This document shows positions 1-10,179 of a stretch of DNA of 64,000 nt, in pieces (within the stretch, counting starts at the first letter, position 1; the number at the start of each line of letters is the position of its first letter). The notes beneath the pieces are model-generated. The model saw nothing but the letters and a program-made list of their open reading frames with translations. It made no database searches and was not told the DNA's origin. The translations under genes and the position numbers were made by a program. This DNA comes from Epichloe hybrida (lineage: Eukaryota > Ascomycota > Sordariomycetes > Hypocreales > Clavicipitaceae). Where the stretch lies: contig JAFEKR010000032.1 of NCBI GenBank assembly GCA_019022495.1, forward strand, positions 496,001 to 560,000. The letters are read 5' to 3'.

Positions 1-3000
1 AGGATGCCACAAAGTAGTAGGAATCCTATAATTTATTTAAGGCTCTCTATAAGCTAGAAGCTACTCTAAAGAACTAGGAAGTTAGGAAAAACTCTAAAGA
101 AAATATTAAGAAGTATCTTAAGGCTAACCCACAGGAGAAATCAAAGGCTATGAATTAGAAGCTAGAGAAGAAGGGTAATAAGATTATTATGCTTTTATAG
201 AACCCTATAAACAACTTAGTGGCTATCACTCTAGGCGAAAAGTTAGCTAATGTATTATTATTCGTACACTTTAAACGCGCGGAATTATTAAAGGAAAGCG
301 TAAATTTATTAAACACTAGGAATAACTTAGAATTAAGAAGGAATATAGTCCTTTATAACTCTAGAGCGAACGTTTATATCTTTAATAATATCTAATAGTT
401 TAAACAATCTGAATTTAATAAGGATGTAGCAATAGAAGTTAAGGCTAGTGGCATAATCTATATAGCTTTAGGTTAAGGGCCTGTGAGCATATCCATTACA
501 GATCCTATATTGCGAAGAGAGAGAACTATTATATTAGAGTTAGCTCTGTTTATTCCTGAATTTCACGTTAATCTAGTATTAGCAACGATTATAATAAAAG
601 CAAGGATCTTCTAGAATTAAAAGAAGGGATTTCTCTACAAAGGAAACTAGCCTATGGCTAGGGTATATGATATTAACGAGCTTCATATGCTTTCAAAGCT
701 ATTAGAAGACCTAAAAGAGGCTAACGCTATATTAAGCAGAGCTCCTAGGCTACCTACAAGAGGAGATGCAAATCTCTAGTATCGTAGAAGTAGTTATCTA
801 GGCAAAAGGGCTTTTGCAGAGCTTATAAATGTGACTTTAGGCGTTAAATTAATAGGACCTAAGCTTATAGAATATAAGATCTATGCTATAGGCAAAGCTA
901 AGCGCTAGAGATCGTAGGTTGCACCTAAAGGGCTTCCTTAAGGACTAGGTTATAGGCTTTTAGTTAATCTAGAGTACTATAACTCTTCTTATTAGAATAG
1001 TAATAGGTATTAGTGTGTTTTTACATACCTTATAACCTTAATGCGATTCTTTTACTTATTTAAATTAAAGGATAGGATTTATAATAGCTTTTGTATAATA
1101 GCGGCGTTTCTAAGCACTTAATTTAGGGTTTAGCTACGATTTTTGTATAGTAATATTAAAAAGGCCTTATTTACGGAGAATATAAAGGATAAGATAGCCC
1201 TCGCGGGCATTGTAGTCTATAATTTAGCTCCCTTAATACCTAGTTAGAATAGCAAGGCAAAGAGATCTAGGGGCGTGGTTAAGTAGAAGGCCTGTACGTT
1301 AAGTCTAGAGGCTAGATTCCTGTTAGAACTTAATAATGAGATCTTTAACACGGCGGTTTATCTATTGAATTGAACGCCTTTTGAGTATTACTAGAAATGG
1401 ATTACACTATACGAACTTTGGTGGAATTAGGCTAGGAAAACCGTCCCTGCCTATTCGCAGATATTAGAGATCTAAAAACCCTTAATTTCGTATCTACGAG
1501 CTTATGGATGTAAAGCGTTTCCTATGATGACGAAAGCCCTAGAGCACATTAAATCAAATAACTCGATCCCTTAGTTAGAGCAGAAAGCTCACATCGGATA
1601 CCTCATAGGTTATAAGGGTAAATCTCAGTATATTATCTAGGTTCTAACCCTTCGTAATTATAAGGTTATTATGTTAGCGTGTGTATGGTTTGATAAGGCC
1701 TTATTCTTTAAACTAGAAGAAGAGATTGAATTAGCCTAGAAAGAGAAGATATTAACAATTACGCTGCTTAAAGAGCTTAAAGCTAAAGACCTTAATAAAG
1801 AAATTAGTTAAGACCTTATAGGAATAGACCTAGAAGAGGAGAATCATGACTTTTAGCTATTAGTTATAGAGTAAGAAAACGATTAGTTTAAAGCAGAAAC
1901 ACCACCTTATATATTAGGGCAAGAAAGCGGCTATATTAGTGCTCTTTTAACCTCTCCTAACTTTTCTTATAAGGCACTAGTTACTATAGAGAACACAGAG
2001 CTTTAGGTATAAGGTAATAATGTGCTATTTTGTGAGATTAATGAATTTATAAGTGACATGACCACTAAACACGCGGAGACTACTGCGAAGACTAGCGAAA
2101 TTACTACTAAGAGTAGTAAGAATATAGAGAATCACAGTCCATGTAATAATAGCATTAATCTAAATAATATTATAACTAGAAAATATTAACAAAAGGATTT
2201 AAGGAAAGCTAGGTAAGTATAGTTTTCTTTTGCTTTCTTTATAGCGCTCTAAGGAACTTAGCATAATTTGCGGATTAAAGATATGCCTTTAGAACCTACC
2301 TATTATCGCTAGGCAATGGCATTACTATATTGCGACCACTGGAAGGAAGTGATTATAAAGGAGATTTTAAAGCTTCTATCCTTAAACTACTAGGAGGATG
2401 TACCTAAGGAAGTAATTAATCCTAATAAGTATAAGGAAATTATTGACCTTAGCTAGGTTTTTAAATATAAAACTAATAAAAAGGGCATAGTTATAGAGTT
2501 TAAGGCTTAAATAGTAGTACGAGGTAATTAATAACTAAAGGATAACCTTAATAACTATGCCGTAACTCTTGCTTCTTAATCTCTATGAATACTACTTGTA
2601 GTTTGTTACGCAAACGATCTTAATACTTAATAATATAATGTTTGGAATGCCTTCTTACACGTAAAACTTAAAGAACCTGTCTTTTATAAGCCCCTAGAGG
2701 GTATAAACGCGAAAGGTTATCTCTAGAAGATAATTAGAGTATTATATAGGCTATAGGAAGCTCCCTAATAATGGTTTCTTTATTTAATAAGATTCCTTTT
2801 AGAGCTTAGCTTTATCTAAGGGAAAGAAGACTTATGTATCTTTATAAAGGATGATTTTATCCTGTTTTTCTACGTAAATAATATTGTGGTACTTTACCCT
2901 AACGGATCTAAAGTAGAATTTGAAGAATTATATAAGCGATTGATAAACGGCCTAGATGTTAAGGACTAAGGTGAATTGAAGTGGTTCCTAGGCATTGAAA

Positions 3001-3820
3001 TTATTAGAAATTGCGAAACTAAAGAGATATAGTTATTATAGGAATTGTATATTTAAAAGATTGCTTAGAAGTTTATTCCTAACATTGTTAATAACGAGTT
3101 AAAGAGCTTAATTGTAGCTCCTCTCCTAACGGCTATAATCTACCCAAATGATAACAAAGCTTTAGATAAAGAAATTAGCTACTATAGAGCGATTATAGGC
3201 TCTTTGGTATACCTTTGTATTATTGGAAGACTTGATATGGCGTTTATAGCTTTAAAGCTAGCTTCTTTTATAATAAATCCGTTAGCAAAGCATATTAAGC
3301 TAGCATAGGGCGCTTTGTTATATGCTTAGAACACGAAGAAATTCTGCTTGTGATATTTAGGCGTAGATAGCTTTAATACGTTGTTTTCTAGTATAGATGC
3401 TTTACTTAGTGATAATCCTAAGACTCAGAAGTTAACGTAAGGCTACGTCTTTATTATATATAGCGCTGTGATTAATTAGAAGTCTAGAAGGTAATATCAT
3501 ATAATAACTTTAAGTATAGAAGCAGAGCTCTTTGCCCTGAATTACGGTGTAAAAGAGCGTATCTCTCTTAGTAAGCTGCTTTGTGATATTAATGTACGCG
3601 TGCCGCCGCTCTTAATTATCTAGTGTAATAATAAGCAGATAATCTAGATTACCAAATATGTAAAAGGAAGGCTTTAAACTAGCCTTAAGCACCTTAATAT
3701 GAATTAGATATGGATTTGAGAGTAGTGTGTGATAGGTAATATTAAGGTAAATTAGATGAAGACCTCTGAGATGCCTATAGATAGCTTCATAAAGCCTTTA
3801 TTAGGTTAAATACACAGGGA
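1..3820 (+). pseudogene. Copia-4 gag-pol relic (5' end outside window)
   Basis: Remnant polyprotein of a Ty1/copia LTR retrotransposon. Reading through stops gives, in order: a protease/linker stretch (about 370-760), the GAG-pre-integrase start with a YRRSSYLGKRAFAELI block (about 775-830), an integrase core and C-terminal region (to about 1700), a spacer, then reverse transcriptase (about 2280-3100) with FFYVNNIVVL at 2865-2900 in place of the usual YVDD box, and the block GELKWFLGIEI near 2970. RNase H follows (about 3440-3720) with SIEAELFALNYGVKE. Dozens of TAG, TAA and TGA codons stand where family members have Gln, Trp or Arg, and both Asp of the RT box read Asn; both fit RIP. The RT block order is canonical Copia and differs clearly from the Copia-1/2/3 families later in the window. 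Dead. Confidence 0.88.
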
Positions 3821-4160
3821 CTTCTACTATAGAATTGGCATGAGGGAGATTCCTGCCTAATTATAACACTAGAGATTATTTATAATCTCTTCCTACACCT
3901 TGGATTATTAGCTTTAATAGTTATCTTAGCTATAGGGGGTATATTAGGAAGAGCTCCCTAAAGCATTAGATATGTGAGTAAGGGGCGCGTATTAACTAGG
4001 ATAAGATATCGGTGAAGACGAATGTATTAGAAGTACCTCCGTAGACTAGTTATTACCATAGCGCACTGTGTACCCTTTAGGTACAAAAGTTGGCTGCCGT
4101 CTGCACCTCTGATTAATCAAAATTGAACACTTTTCATCATCTATCTACACCCCTACCTGA
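3821..4160. other. Unassigned tail between Copia-4 pol and Copia-1
   Basis: This stretch follows the RNase H end of Copia-4 and precedes the abrupt start of homology to the Copia-1 copy at 38927. By position it should hold the Copia-4 3' untranslated region and part of a 3' LTR. I cannot define TG..CA borders or find a second copy in the window. The segment 4080-4130 is less AT-rich. No gene is seen. Confidence 0.4.
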
Positions 4161-4162
4161 CA

Positions 4163-6345
4163 ATTAGCTACCCCTATAGGCTAATATACGCGTGTGGAGA
4201 GAGAAAGGTAACTAGTATAGCCTATATAAGCTACTTACTACTAACAGAGAGACCTATACTGTTAATATGCCCTGTGGCCTAGCGAAGTTCCGCTCTATAG
4301 TAGTGAAGCCTTATTATAAAGACTTATGTATTACAAAGGGACTAGAGTAGCAGGAGATGAAGCCTAGTAACGCAGAGGAAGAAGTAACTGTATAACTAAC
4401 TACTACTAATAAAAGAGATTCTCTAATAGAAGATAGCGAAGAGTAGTAAATACTAGCTAAGAGAAAGTAAGGGAGACTAAGAAAGGCCCTTATAGTGTAA
4501 TTCATAAGTGTAGGAGAGTCTGATAAAGAGGCTTATAAAGCCTAAAAGGCCCTAAGGGGAAGCTGTTAAGTTAAAGACTTATTACTATACCCTAAAGGAA
4601 TAAAAGTAAGGAAAAGAAAACCTTATAGCCCTAAGAAGAATATTAGCCTAGTTTAGCTCTATATACTTATAAATAAAGATTAAGAGAAAGCCTTTATTTA
4701 AGAGATTATAACTAAAGGGATGCTAAGCATAGCATTTCTTATAGCGAAGGAAGAGGCTAATTAAAACCTTGCCCTTTAGCTCCGCTAAGAAGGAAGGATT
4801 ACAACCCTAGGAAAACCCTTTAAGCAGTCTAATTAAGCTAGGATTAACGCTCTATAAGCTTGTAATGTATTTAAATTTATTAAGTTTAACCTAGCAAAGC
4901 ACAGAGGTTATAGAATCTTTAATTCTCATATAGTTAGAGAGATTAAAGGCAAAGGAACAGATTCGCTATACAAGAAATCCTACCTTATTATACAAGGCTA
5001 TAATAACAAAGGAAAGAAATTTATCCTAACGCAATCGCTAATAATATAACAAGCAAGCTAATGACTTATTATAGCTATTGCTTTATTATTGAGAAAAAGA
5101 GGTATTTACCTTTAGATTTGTGATATCACGTAAGCCTACACTTAATTGCATATAATGCTAATAAGGCTAATTATTATAAGACTACTAAAGCAAATTATAT
5201 ATCTCTTTCTAGAAGGGACTGTAATTGAATTAATTAGACCTCTTTACAGGATCGCAAAGGCTAGAACCCACTGGTAAGTAATATACTTCTATTACTATAG
5301 GGATAACCTTAATATAACAACCTTAACCTATAATCCCTGCTTATTAATTATAGCCCTAAATAATAAGAATCTCTTTGGCATTATTAGAATACAAACTAAT
5401 GATATATTAGGCCTAAGCAATAATAACTTTTTCTAAAAAGAAGAGAAAGAGCTTTAGAAGGCTAATTTCATAGCTAAAGAAAAGCAATAATTAACCACTA
5501 AGAACCCCCTTATCTTTAATAGCTATATCTTAACCTAGAATACTAATAATTCGCTAATCTTAACCTAGAAAGGTTAGAGTTAGAAGATTAAGGAAGTTAA
5601 TCCTTAATTCTTAATAGTAAAGCAAGATTATATAGAGTAATAAGCACGAGGAAGCTACATAGCAACTATGTATTAACCAGAGGCTTTATATAACCTATTA
5701 ATTATAGCTTAACACTAAGAACCCTCTAGGGAAGATATTATATACCTTAATAAACACCTTAAATAGCAGATTAAGAATTAATAACATAGACTATAATATA
5801 TTCCTTTGGTTCTTAAAGAGGCGAAGCTCTTTATGTTTATAAATGGATCGCTTGCTAATAACAAGGATTTGAGCTTATAGATTGGATATGTGATTGTGAT
5901 TAGCAACGAGATAATGCAAGATAATAATACCTTTATTATAAAAGGCAATATTATTATATATAGCTTAATAAAGAGTAAGAGAGTTACTTATAGCGCGCTT
6001 GCCTCTGAGTTATATAGCATGGTTTAAGGCACAAATATTGCCTACGCAATTTCTATAACTCTATATTAGATCACGGACTAATTAAAGATGCCTTGAATTC
6101 CTATGATTCTCTATACTAATTCTTTTTTATTATATAAATATCTTATAAAGCTAGGAACTATAAAGGAGAAAAGACTAATAATTAATATTATAGCTCTTTG
6201 TTAATTATACAAAAGGCATAAGATCTACGAAGTTAGGTGGATTAATAGTAACAATAATCTGGCAGATGTGATAACAAAAGCATTGCTAAATCTATTACTT
6301 TCCTCTTTAATTAATTTAAACGAATTAACGATTTATGTTAAAGGA
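4163..6345 (+). pseudogene. Copia-1 integrase C-terminus, RT and RNase H relic
   Basis: Conceptual translation gives the integrase tail (SPYKLL-type block, then VVKPYYKD near 4310), a Lys-rich linker, reverse transcriptase (about 4790-5420; blocks REIKGKGTD, SYLIIQGYNNKGK and DIT*AYT) and RNase H (about 5815-6300). In RNase H, FINGSLANN replaces the FVDGSFANN expected for the family, and the conserved INSNNNLADVITKA block is present. The RT active site lies near 5392-5410 as QTNDIL, the QTDD-type equivalent of YVDD in this fungal Copia group. Many CAG/CAA-to-TAG/TAA and TGG-to-TAG changes destroy the frame, but few frameshifts are seen. Confidence 0.85.
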
Positions 6346-6543
6346 TAGGTGAAGAGACTTATAATATTAGGAAACGGGAGCTTAGGCAAGGAATAATGGA
6401 TTAATTTAATTAACCAATGCTATAATAGCTAATCAGAGCAGCGGATTCCTATTAAGGGATTTACTTATATATACTTTCCTTTAATCTGATTTTTATTACG
6501 TTTTTAAGCTCTTTAGCCACAAAGGAAAAAGAGAGATTGCTAG

Positions 6544-6801
6544 TGTTAATTCCTTCGGATCTTTATTAGTTTAATCGTGGCCAAAGACTAGACTAATTGT
6601 GGGTTTGGCGCGATGCATGTAATATGATTAGCTACATTAATTTGCCACCCCCTTTTATGCCCTATATACGGATTTCGCCCACTTTTCTAGCATCTAGACT
6701 TTCCCTCTCTTCTCTCTCTTTCCTAGCTAGCTAACTATCTATTATTGACTTCAAATTTATACGGGATTTATTACCTGCGCAGGACCTTGGTGCATCCAAC
6801 A
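6544..6801 (+). repeat. Copia-1 LTR (258 bp), copy b
   Basis: Begins TGTTAATTCCTTCGGATC and ends GGTGCATCCAACA. The same LTR occurs at 22578-22777 (truncated), 25144-25399, 30171-30436 (-), 32378-32643 (-), 34820-35085 and, split, at 41308-41379 plus 49512-49577. A purine-rich run with AAAGAGAGATTGC immediately precedes it and could be the polypurine tract. Confidence 0.9.
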
Positions 6802-7463
6802 ACTTAAGTACCTAATTTATTCTCTTTATTTACCTATTAGTTTAGGGGTAAAATACTATTAAAAGCCTTTACTTTATATATAACTAGTAATATACCTCTA
6901 ACTAAAATTAGCTTGTAAATACTAACCCTTTATTAGATATAATACCCTCTAGTGCTCTAAATTATAGCTTAATTTCCTTATAAAATAACTTTACTAATTT
7001 AGCTATATTAATTATAGTCTTTATAGGAAGGAAGATAAAGTACTTAGTAAATTAGTCTATAATTACTAGGATTATATTAGTTTCTTACTTACCTAGCTAT
7101 ACTAGTAGTAAACCTATAATAAAGTCTATTAAGATCTTTACCTATAGTTACCTTAGTATTAGTAGTAATTTAAGGCTTTTATAAGGGTAGTACTATCTTA
7201 CTACTATATGCTAGTATACTTTATAGCTAGATATATAGTCTAAAATAGCTTTAGTTATTACTAGCTATTAATAGTAATATTTTAGTAGCTTTAGAGTGTA
7301 TTTAGTCCTAAAGTAACTTACTAATAAATTATTATAGTATAGCTATAGAAGCTTTTATTATAAGATAGGCTTCTATAAAATAACTACCTAGTCTTTATAT
7401 ATTAGGAGGCCCCTTATACTATATAACTATAGACTAGCCTTTCCTCTCCCTTTTACTTAGAAG

Positions 7464-7468
7464 TTAAC
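7464..7468. other. Left target-site duplication of TRIM (TTAAC)
   Basis: The five bases TTAAC directly before the 5' LTR recur directly after the 3' LTR at 8064-8068. This is the length expected of an LTR-element integrase. Confidence 0.9.
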
Positions 7469-7645
7469 TGTGAGGCGCTGTACGTTGTGGGGCGCGAGGC
7501 CCACAGGGCAGCCCACAGGGCGTTGTGTGTGCGCAAGCAATAGTACAGGTCTTAAGTAATTGTAAGGTGCAATGTTAGCAACGGCTAGCATTGGCGGATC
7601 TTTTGGTCTATTGGGATTCCTAGCACACCTTCTAGGTCTCTTACA
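7469..7645 (+). repeat. TRIM 5' LTR (177 bp)
   Basis: Identical to 7887-8063 over 177 bp. It contains an internal doublet of CCCACAGGGC (about 7499-7519) and the segment AACGGCTAGCAT (7580-7591), whose complement follows the LTR. Confidence 0.92.
7580..7591 (+). promoter_or_regulatory. Putative self-primer segment in TRIM LTR
   Basis: AACGGCTAGCAT in the 5' LTR is the exact reverse complement of ATGCTAGCCGTT at 7649-7660, four bases past the LTR end. In Tf1-type elements the first bases of the mRNA anneal to the primer binding site and prime reverse transcription. By analogy, transcription would start near 7580. This is inferred from complementarity alone. Confidence 0.55.
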
Positions 7646-7648
7646 ATT

Positions 7649-7660
7649 ATGCTAGCCGTT
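7649..7660 (+). promoter_or_regulatory. Putative self-priming primer binding site of TRIM
   Basis: ATGCTAGCCGTT starts four bases after the 5' LTR, where a primer binding site is expected. It does not begin with TGG, as a site for a tRNA 3' end would. It is fully complementary to 7580-7591. Confidence 0.55.
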
Positions 7661-7687
7661 ACGGGTCTTCTGGCTAGGCTAGTCCTA

Positions 7688-7698
7688 GGTTCGAATCC
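7688..7698 (+). other. tRNA T-arm / B-box-like motif in TRIM interior
   Basis: GGTTCGAATCC matches the RNA polymerase III B-box (tRNA T-loop) consensus exactly. It is followed by TGCTGCGG, like the 3' strand of a tRNA acceptor stem. No complementary 5' acceptor strand and no A-box at proper spacing were found, so this is not a tRNA gene. It may be a captured tRNA or SINE fragment. Confidence 0.5.
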
Positions 7699-7868
7699 TG
7701 CTGCGGATTGCTTAGGCTAGGCAGCTTACGTCAGGCTCACAGGGCAGGTACGGGTCCCACCTGTACTGGGCCTTGGGGGTTCGCAATTACTGATTATCCG
7801 AAGGCCACGGGAGCCGGGCCTAATCCCTAACTAGACGGTGGCGGCAGCGCTGGCTCGGGACGAGCCCT

Positions 7869-7882
7869 AGGGAAGGGAAAGA
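7869..7882 (+). promoter_or_regulatory. Polypurine tract of TRIM
   Basis: An uninterrupted 14-base purine run AGGGAAGGGAAAGA, four bases before the 3' LTR. It is in the right place to prime plus-strand DNA synthesis. Confidence 0.7.
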
Positions 7883-7886
7883 TAAT

Positions 7887-8063
7887 TGTGAGGCGCTGTA
7901 CGTTGTGGGGCGCGAGGCCCACAGGGCAGCCCACAGGGCGTTGTGTGTGCGCAAGCAATAGTACAGGTCTTAAGTAATTGTAAGGTGCAATGTTAGCAAC
8001 GGCTAGCATTGGCGGATCTTTTGGTCTATTGGGATTCCTAGCACACCTTCTAGGTCTCTTACA
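7887..8063 (+). repeat. TRIM 3' LTR (177 bp)
   Basis: Second LTR copy, identical to 7469-7645 by eye. It is followed by the right target duplication TTAAC at 8064-8068. Confidence 0.92.
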
Positions 8064-10179
8064 TTAACCTTACCTCTATGCTTTTATAAATCTAGATCTT
8101 AGTCCTATACCTTCTATAGTAGTTATACTAATAGTTTATTTACTATAGATTAGTAAGGATTTAGTAATATAATAGCCCCCTAAATTACTTATACTATACT
8201 AATATCTTAAATATATGCTACTTTCTCCTTAAAATCACTCTTATTTAGCTAACCTATTACTAGATTTATAGTAGCTAACTAGCTTTTTACCTAGGTCTCT
8301 TTTACCTTAGTAAGTTCTAAGACTAGTGTTATACTATAACTTCTTTAATATATTAGTACTTTTTCTTTTACTATATAGATATTTACTATTTTCCTTTAAA
8401 GCTCTAGTAAGAGCGCCTTATTTAATATAAGTTTACCCTTATAATTAGACTTTCTTAATAGTGTATTTATAGGGTTACTTTTCCCTAGTTTATACTTAAT
8501 TATAAAATAAAAAGGGTAGAGAAATATATACTATTATACTTATCTTCTATTTAGCTTTTACTACCTTATAAAGGTCTATAGGTTATAATAGTCTAATAGG
8601 ACCTTTATAGGTATCTCTATACCTTTAATATAATATTACTAGTATTTAAATAACTTTACTATAGTAAGTAGCTCTTAATTAGCTATATTATAGTTATATT
8701 TAGTATTTATAAACTTCCTTAACTAAAAGGCTACTAGATACTAACTACCCTTATTATCTTACTAAGATAGGATTCCTACTATTATAAAAATTAAGGTATT
8801 TATCTTAATATACACTACCTAACTTAGGTTATAGTATTAGAGTAAAGGCGCTTGCTAAAAGGTATCTTTTAGCTAGTTAAACACTAACCACTTCTTTTCT
8901 TTAAATATAAACCTCCTAGTTTAGATACTATTTTAACTACCCTTTATTAATATATAAAGAGATGCTATAATCCTAGAGTATTTATAAATAAACTATTAGT
9001 AAAAGTTATAGAACCTAAGAAATAACTATATATTCTTAAAACTTATTAGCTTCTTCTATTCTCTAATTATATTAACCTAGTAAGTATTTATTAATATCCT
9101 ATTAATAAAGAGAATAAACCCTAGGAATTTTACTAATTCCTTATAGAAAGAGCACTTAAAGGGTTTTATATATAACTTTACTAACCTTATGTATTTAAGG
9201 ACTTACTTAATATATTTAGTATGCTCCTTCTTTATCTTAAAGAAAATTAAGATATTATCTAGATATACTATATAAATAGTATTAACTAGCCTATATAGCG
9301 CTTTATAGATATAACTCTAGAAAGTAGCTAGGGCATTTATTAACCTAAAAGGCATTATAAGGTACTTATAGTGCCTATAATATATATAAAAAGCTATCTT
9401 CTATTTATTACCTTCTTTAATATAAATTTAGTAGTACATATCCTTAATATTAATCTTAGAAAAGAAATAGGCCCCTTAGTATTAATTAAGGATCTCTAAA
9501 ATTAGGGGGAGAGCGTAGTAATTCTTTTATATTACCTTATTAAGCCCTTAATAGTTAATATATAGCTATAGTGTTCTATCCTTCTTTAGTATAAATAGGA
9601 TAGGTATGCTTACTAGGCTCTTTAAGGGTTTTATCTAGCCTTTCTTTAGGTTATTATTAATATATTCCTAGAGCTCCCTAAGTTTGCTTTAGGAGAGAGA
9701 ATAGATTAGTTTATATAGGGGTATAGCTCCTAGTATAAGATTAATTATGTAATTAGTTAACTTCTTTAATAGGAGGCTCCCTACCTTATCTAATATATAT
9801 ATATCTTTAAATTCGTATAGTTCCTCTAGGATATCTTTAATAGTTCTATATACTTTTACCTTCTCTTTATCTTTAAGAGAAATAAACTTATTTTCTATTA
9901 TACTTATAATAGTATATATAATTATCTTATTATATATTACTTTTATAAACTTATAGGGAGTTAGTAGTAAAAAGGCTACCTTTCTCTTTTTAAACTACTA
10001 TTCTTGTAAGTATAAGTAGAGATATATATGTTCTTCTATAAGTATATATATTCTAATTAATATAAGGCTTCCCTTTGCTCTTAAGTCCTTATTAATAGCT
10101 ATATATAGTAACTTAAGGTCTTTCTTTTTACCCTATAAATCTTTAATTAAAATAGGCACCTTATAGATACTATATTAGG

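Larger units (their letters stand above)
4161..6801 (+). mobile_element. Copia-1 copy b, 3' half with 3' LTR
   Basis: This 5'-truncated LTR retrotransposon matches 38927-41379 along its whole length, starting inside the C-terminal tail of integrase and ending with a complete LTR at 6544-6801. The right LTR end (TCCAACA) abuts the Gypsy integrase reading frame on the opposite strand exactly at 6802, so the element, or its LTR, was inserted into that Gypsy. The 5' border at about 4161 is not an LTR, so the left half was lost by deletion or recombination with the adjacent Copia-4 remnant. Confidence 0.85.
7469..8063 (+). mobile_element. TRIM: 595 bp miniature LTR retrotransposon
   Basis: Two LTRs of 177 bp (7469-7645 and 7887-8063) are identical by eye and flank a 241 bp non-coding interior. 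The LTRs start TGTGAGGCG and end TCTCTTACA, and a perfect 5-bp duplication TTAAC flanks the unit (7464-7468 and 8064-8068). A purine run (7869-7882) sits just before the 3' LTR. A 12-nt stretch just after the 5' LTR is complementary to the LTR, suggesting self-priming. The interior carries a tRNA T-arm-like motif (7688-7698). No frame could encode gag or pol, so it must be non-autonomous. It is GC-rich and shows no RIP, although it lies in a heavily RIPped Gypsy, so it is either young or too short to be a RIP target. Orientation follows the purine tract. Confidence 0.9.
6802..10179 (-). pseudogene. Gypsy pol relic (RT, RNase H, integrase)
   Basis: Reverse-strand polyprotein of a Ty3/gypsy element, read from 10179 down to 6802. 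Order: a linker upstream of RT (10160-9700); reverse transcriptase (about 9680-9090) with GLNKVI, FSKINIKDMYY, MPFRLINALATF and YLDNILIFF (about 9270-9245; YLDD with the last Asp changed to Asn); RNase H (about 8900-8560) with VAFQLRKF and ELLTI blocks; then, beyond the TRIM insertion, the H2C2 zinc-binding integrase start (HDNLLVGYF near 7430) and the integrase core with DFIIGLLLV, FTKYFIFLP and SNKGLVFTS. The frame stops mid-integrase at NQVLK, exactly at the Copia-1 LTR (6802). Protease, gag and integrase C-terminus are missing. It is RIP-degraded throughout. The block order fits the chromovirus/Tf1-like branch. Confidence 0.88.

Noticed and set aside
4314..4505. 63-codon reverse frame
   Set aside because: Antisense of the Copia-1 integrase/RT linker, which reads sensibly on the forward strand.
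7646..7720. Possible tRNA gene around GGTTCGAATCC
   Set aside because: No paired acceptor stem, no anticodon arm and no correctly spaced A-box; kept only as a T-arm-like motif.
7827..8009. 60-codon reverse frame
   Set aside because: It spans the TRIM interior/LTR border and is an accident of GC-rich non-coding sequence.
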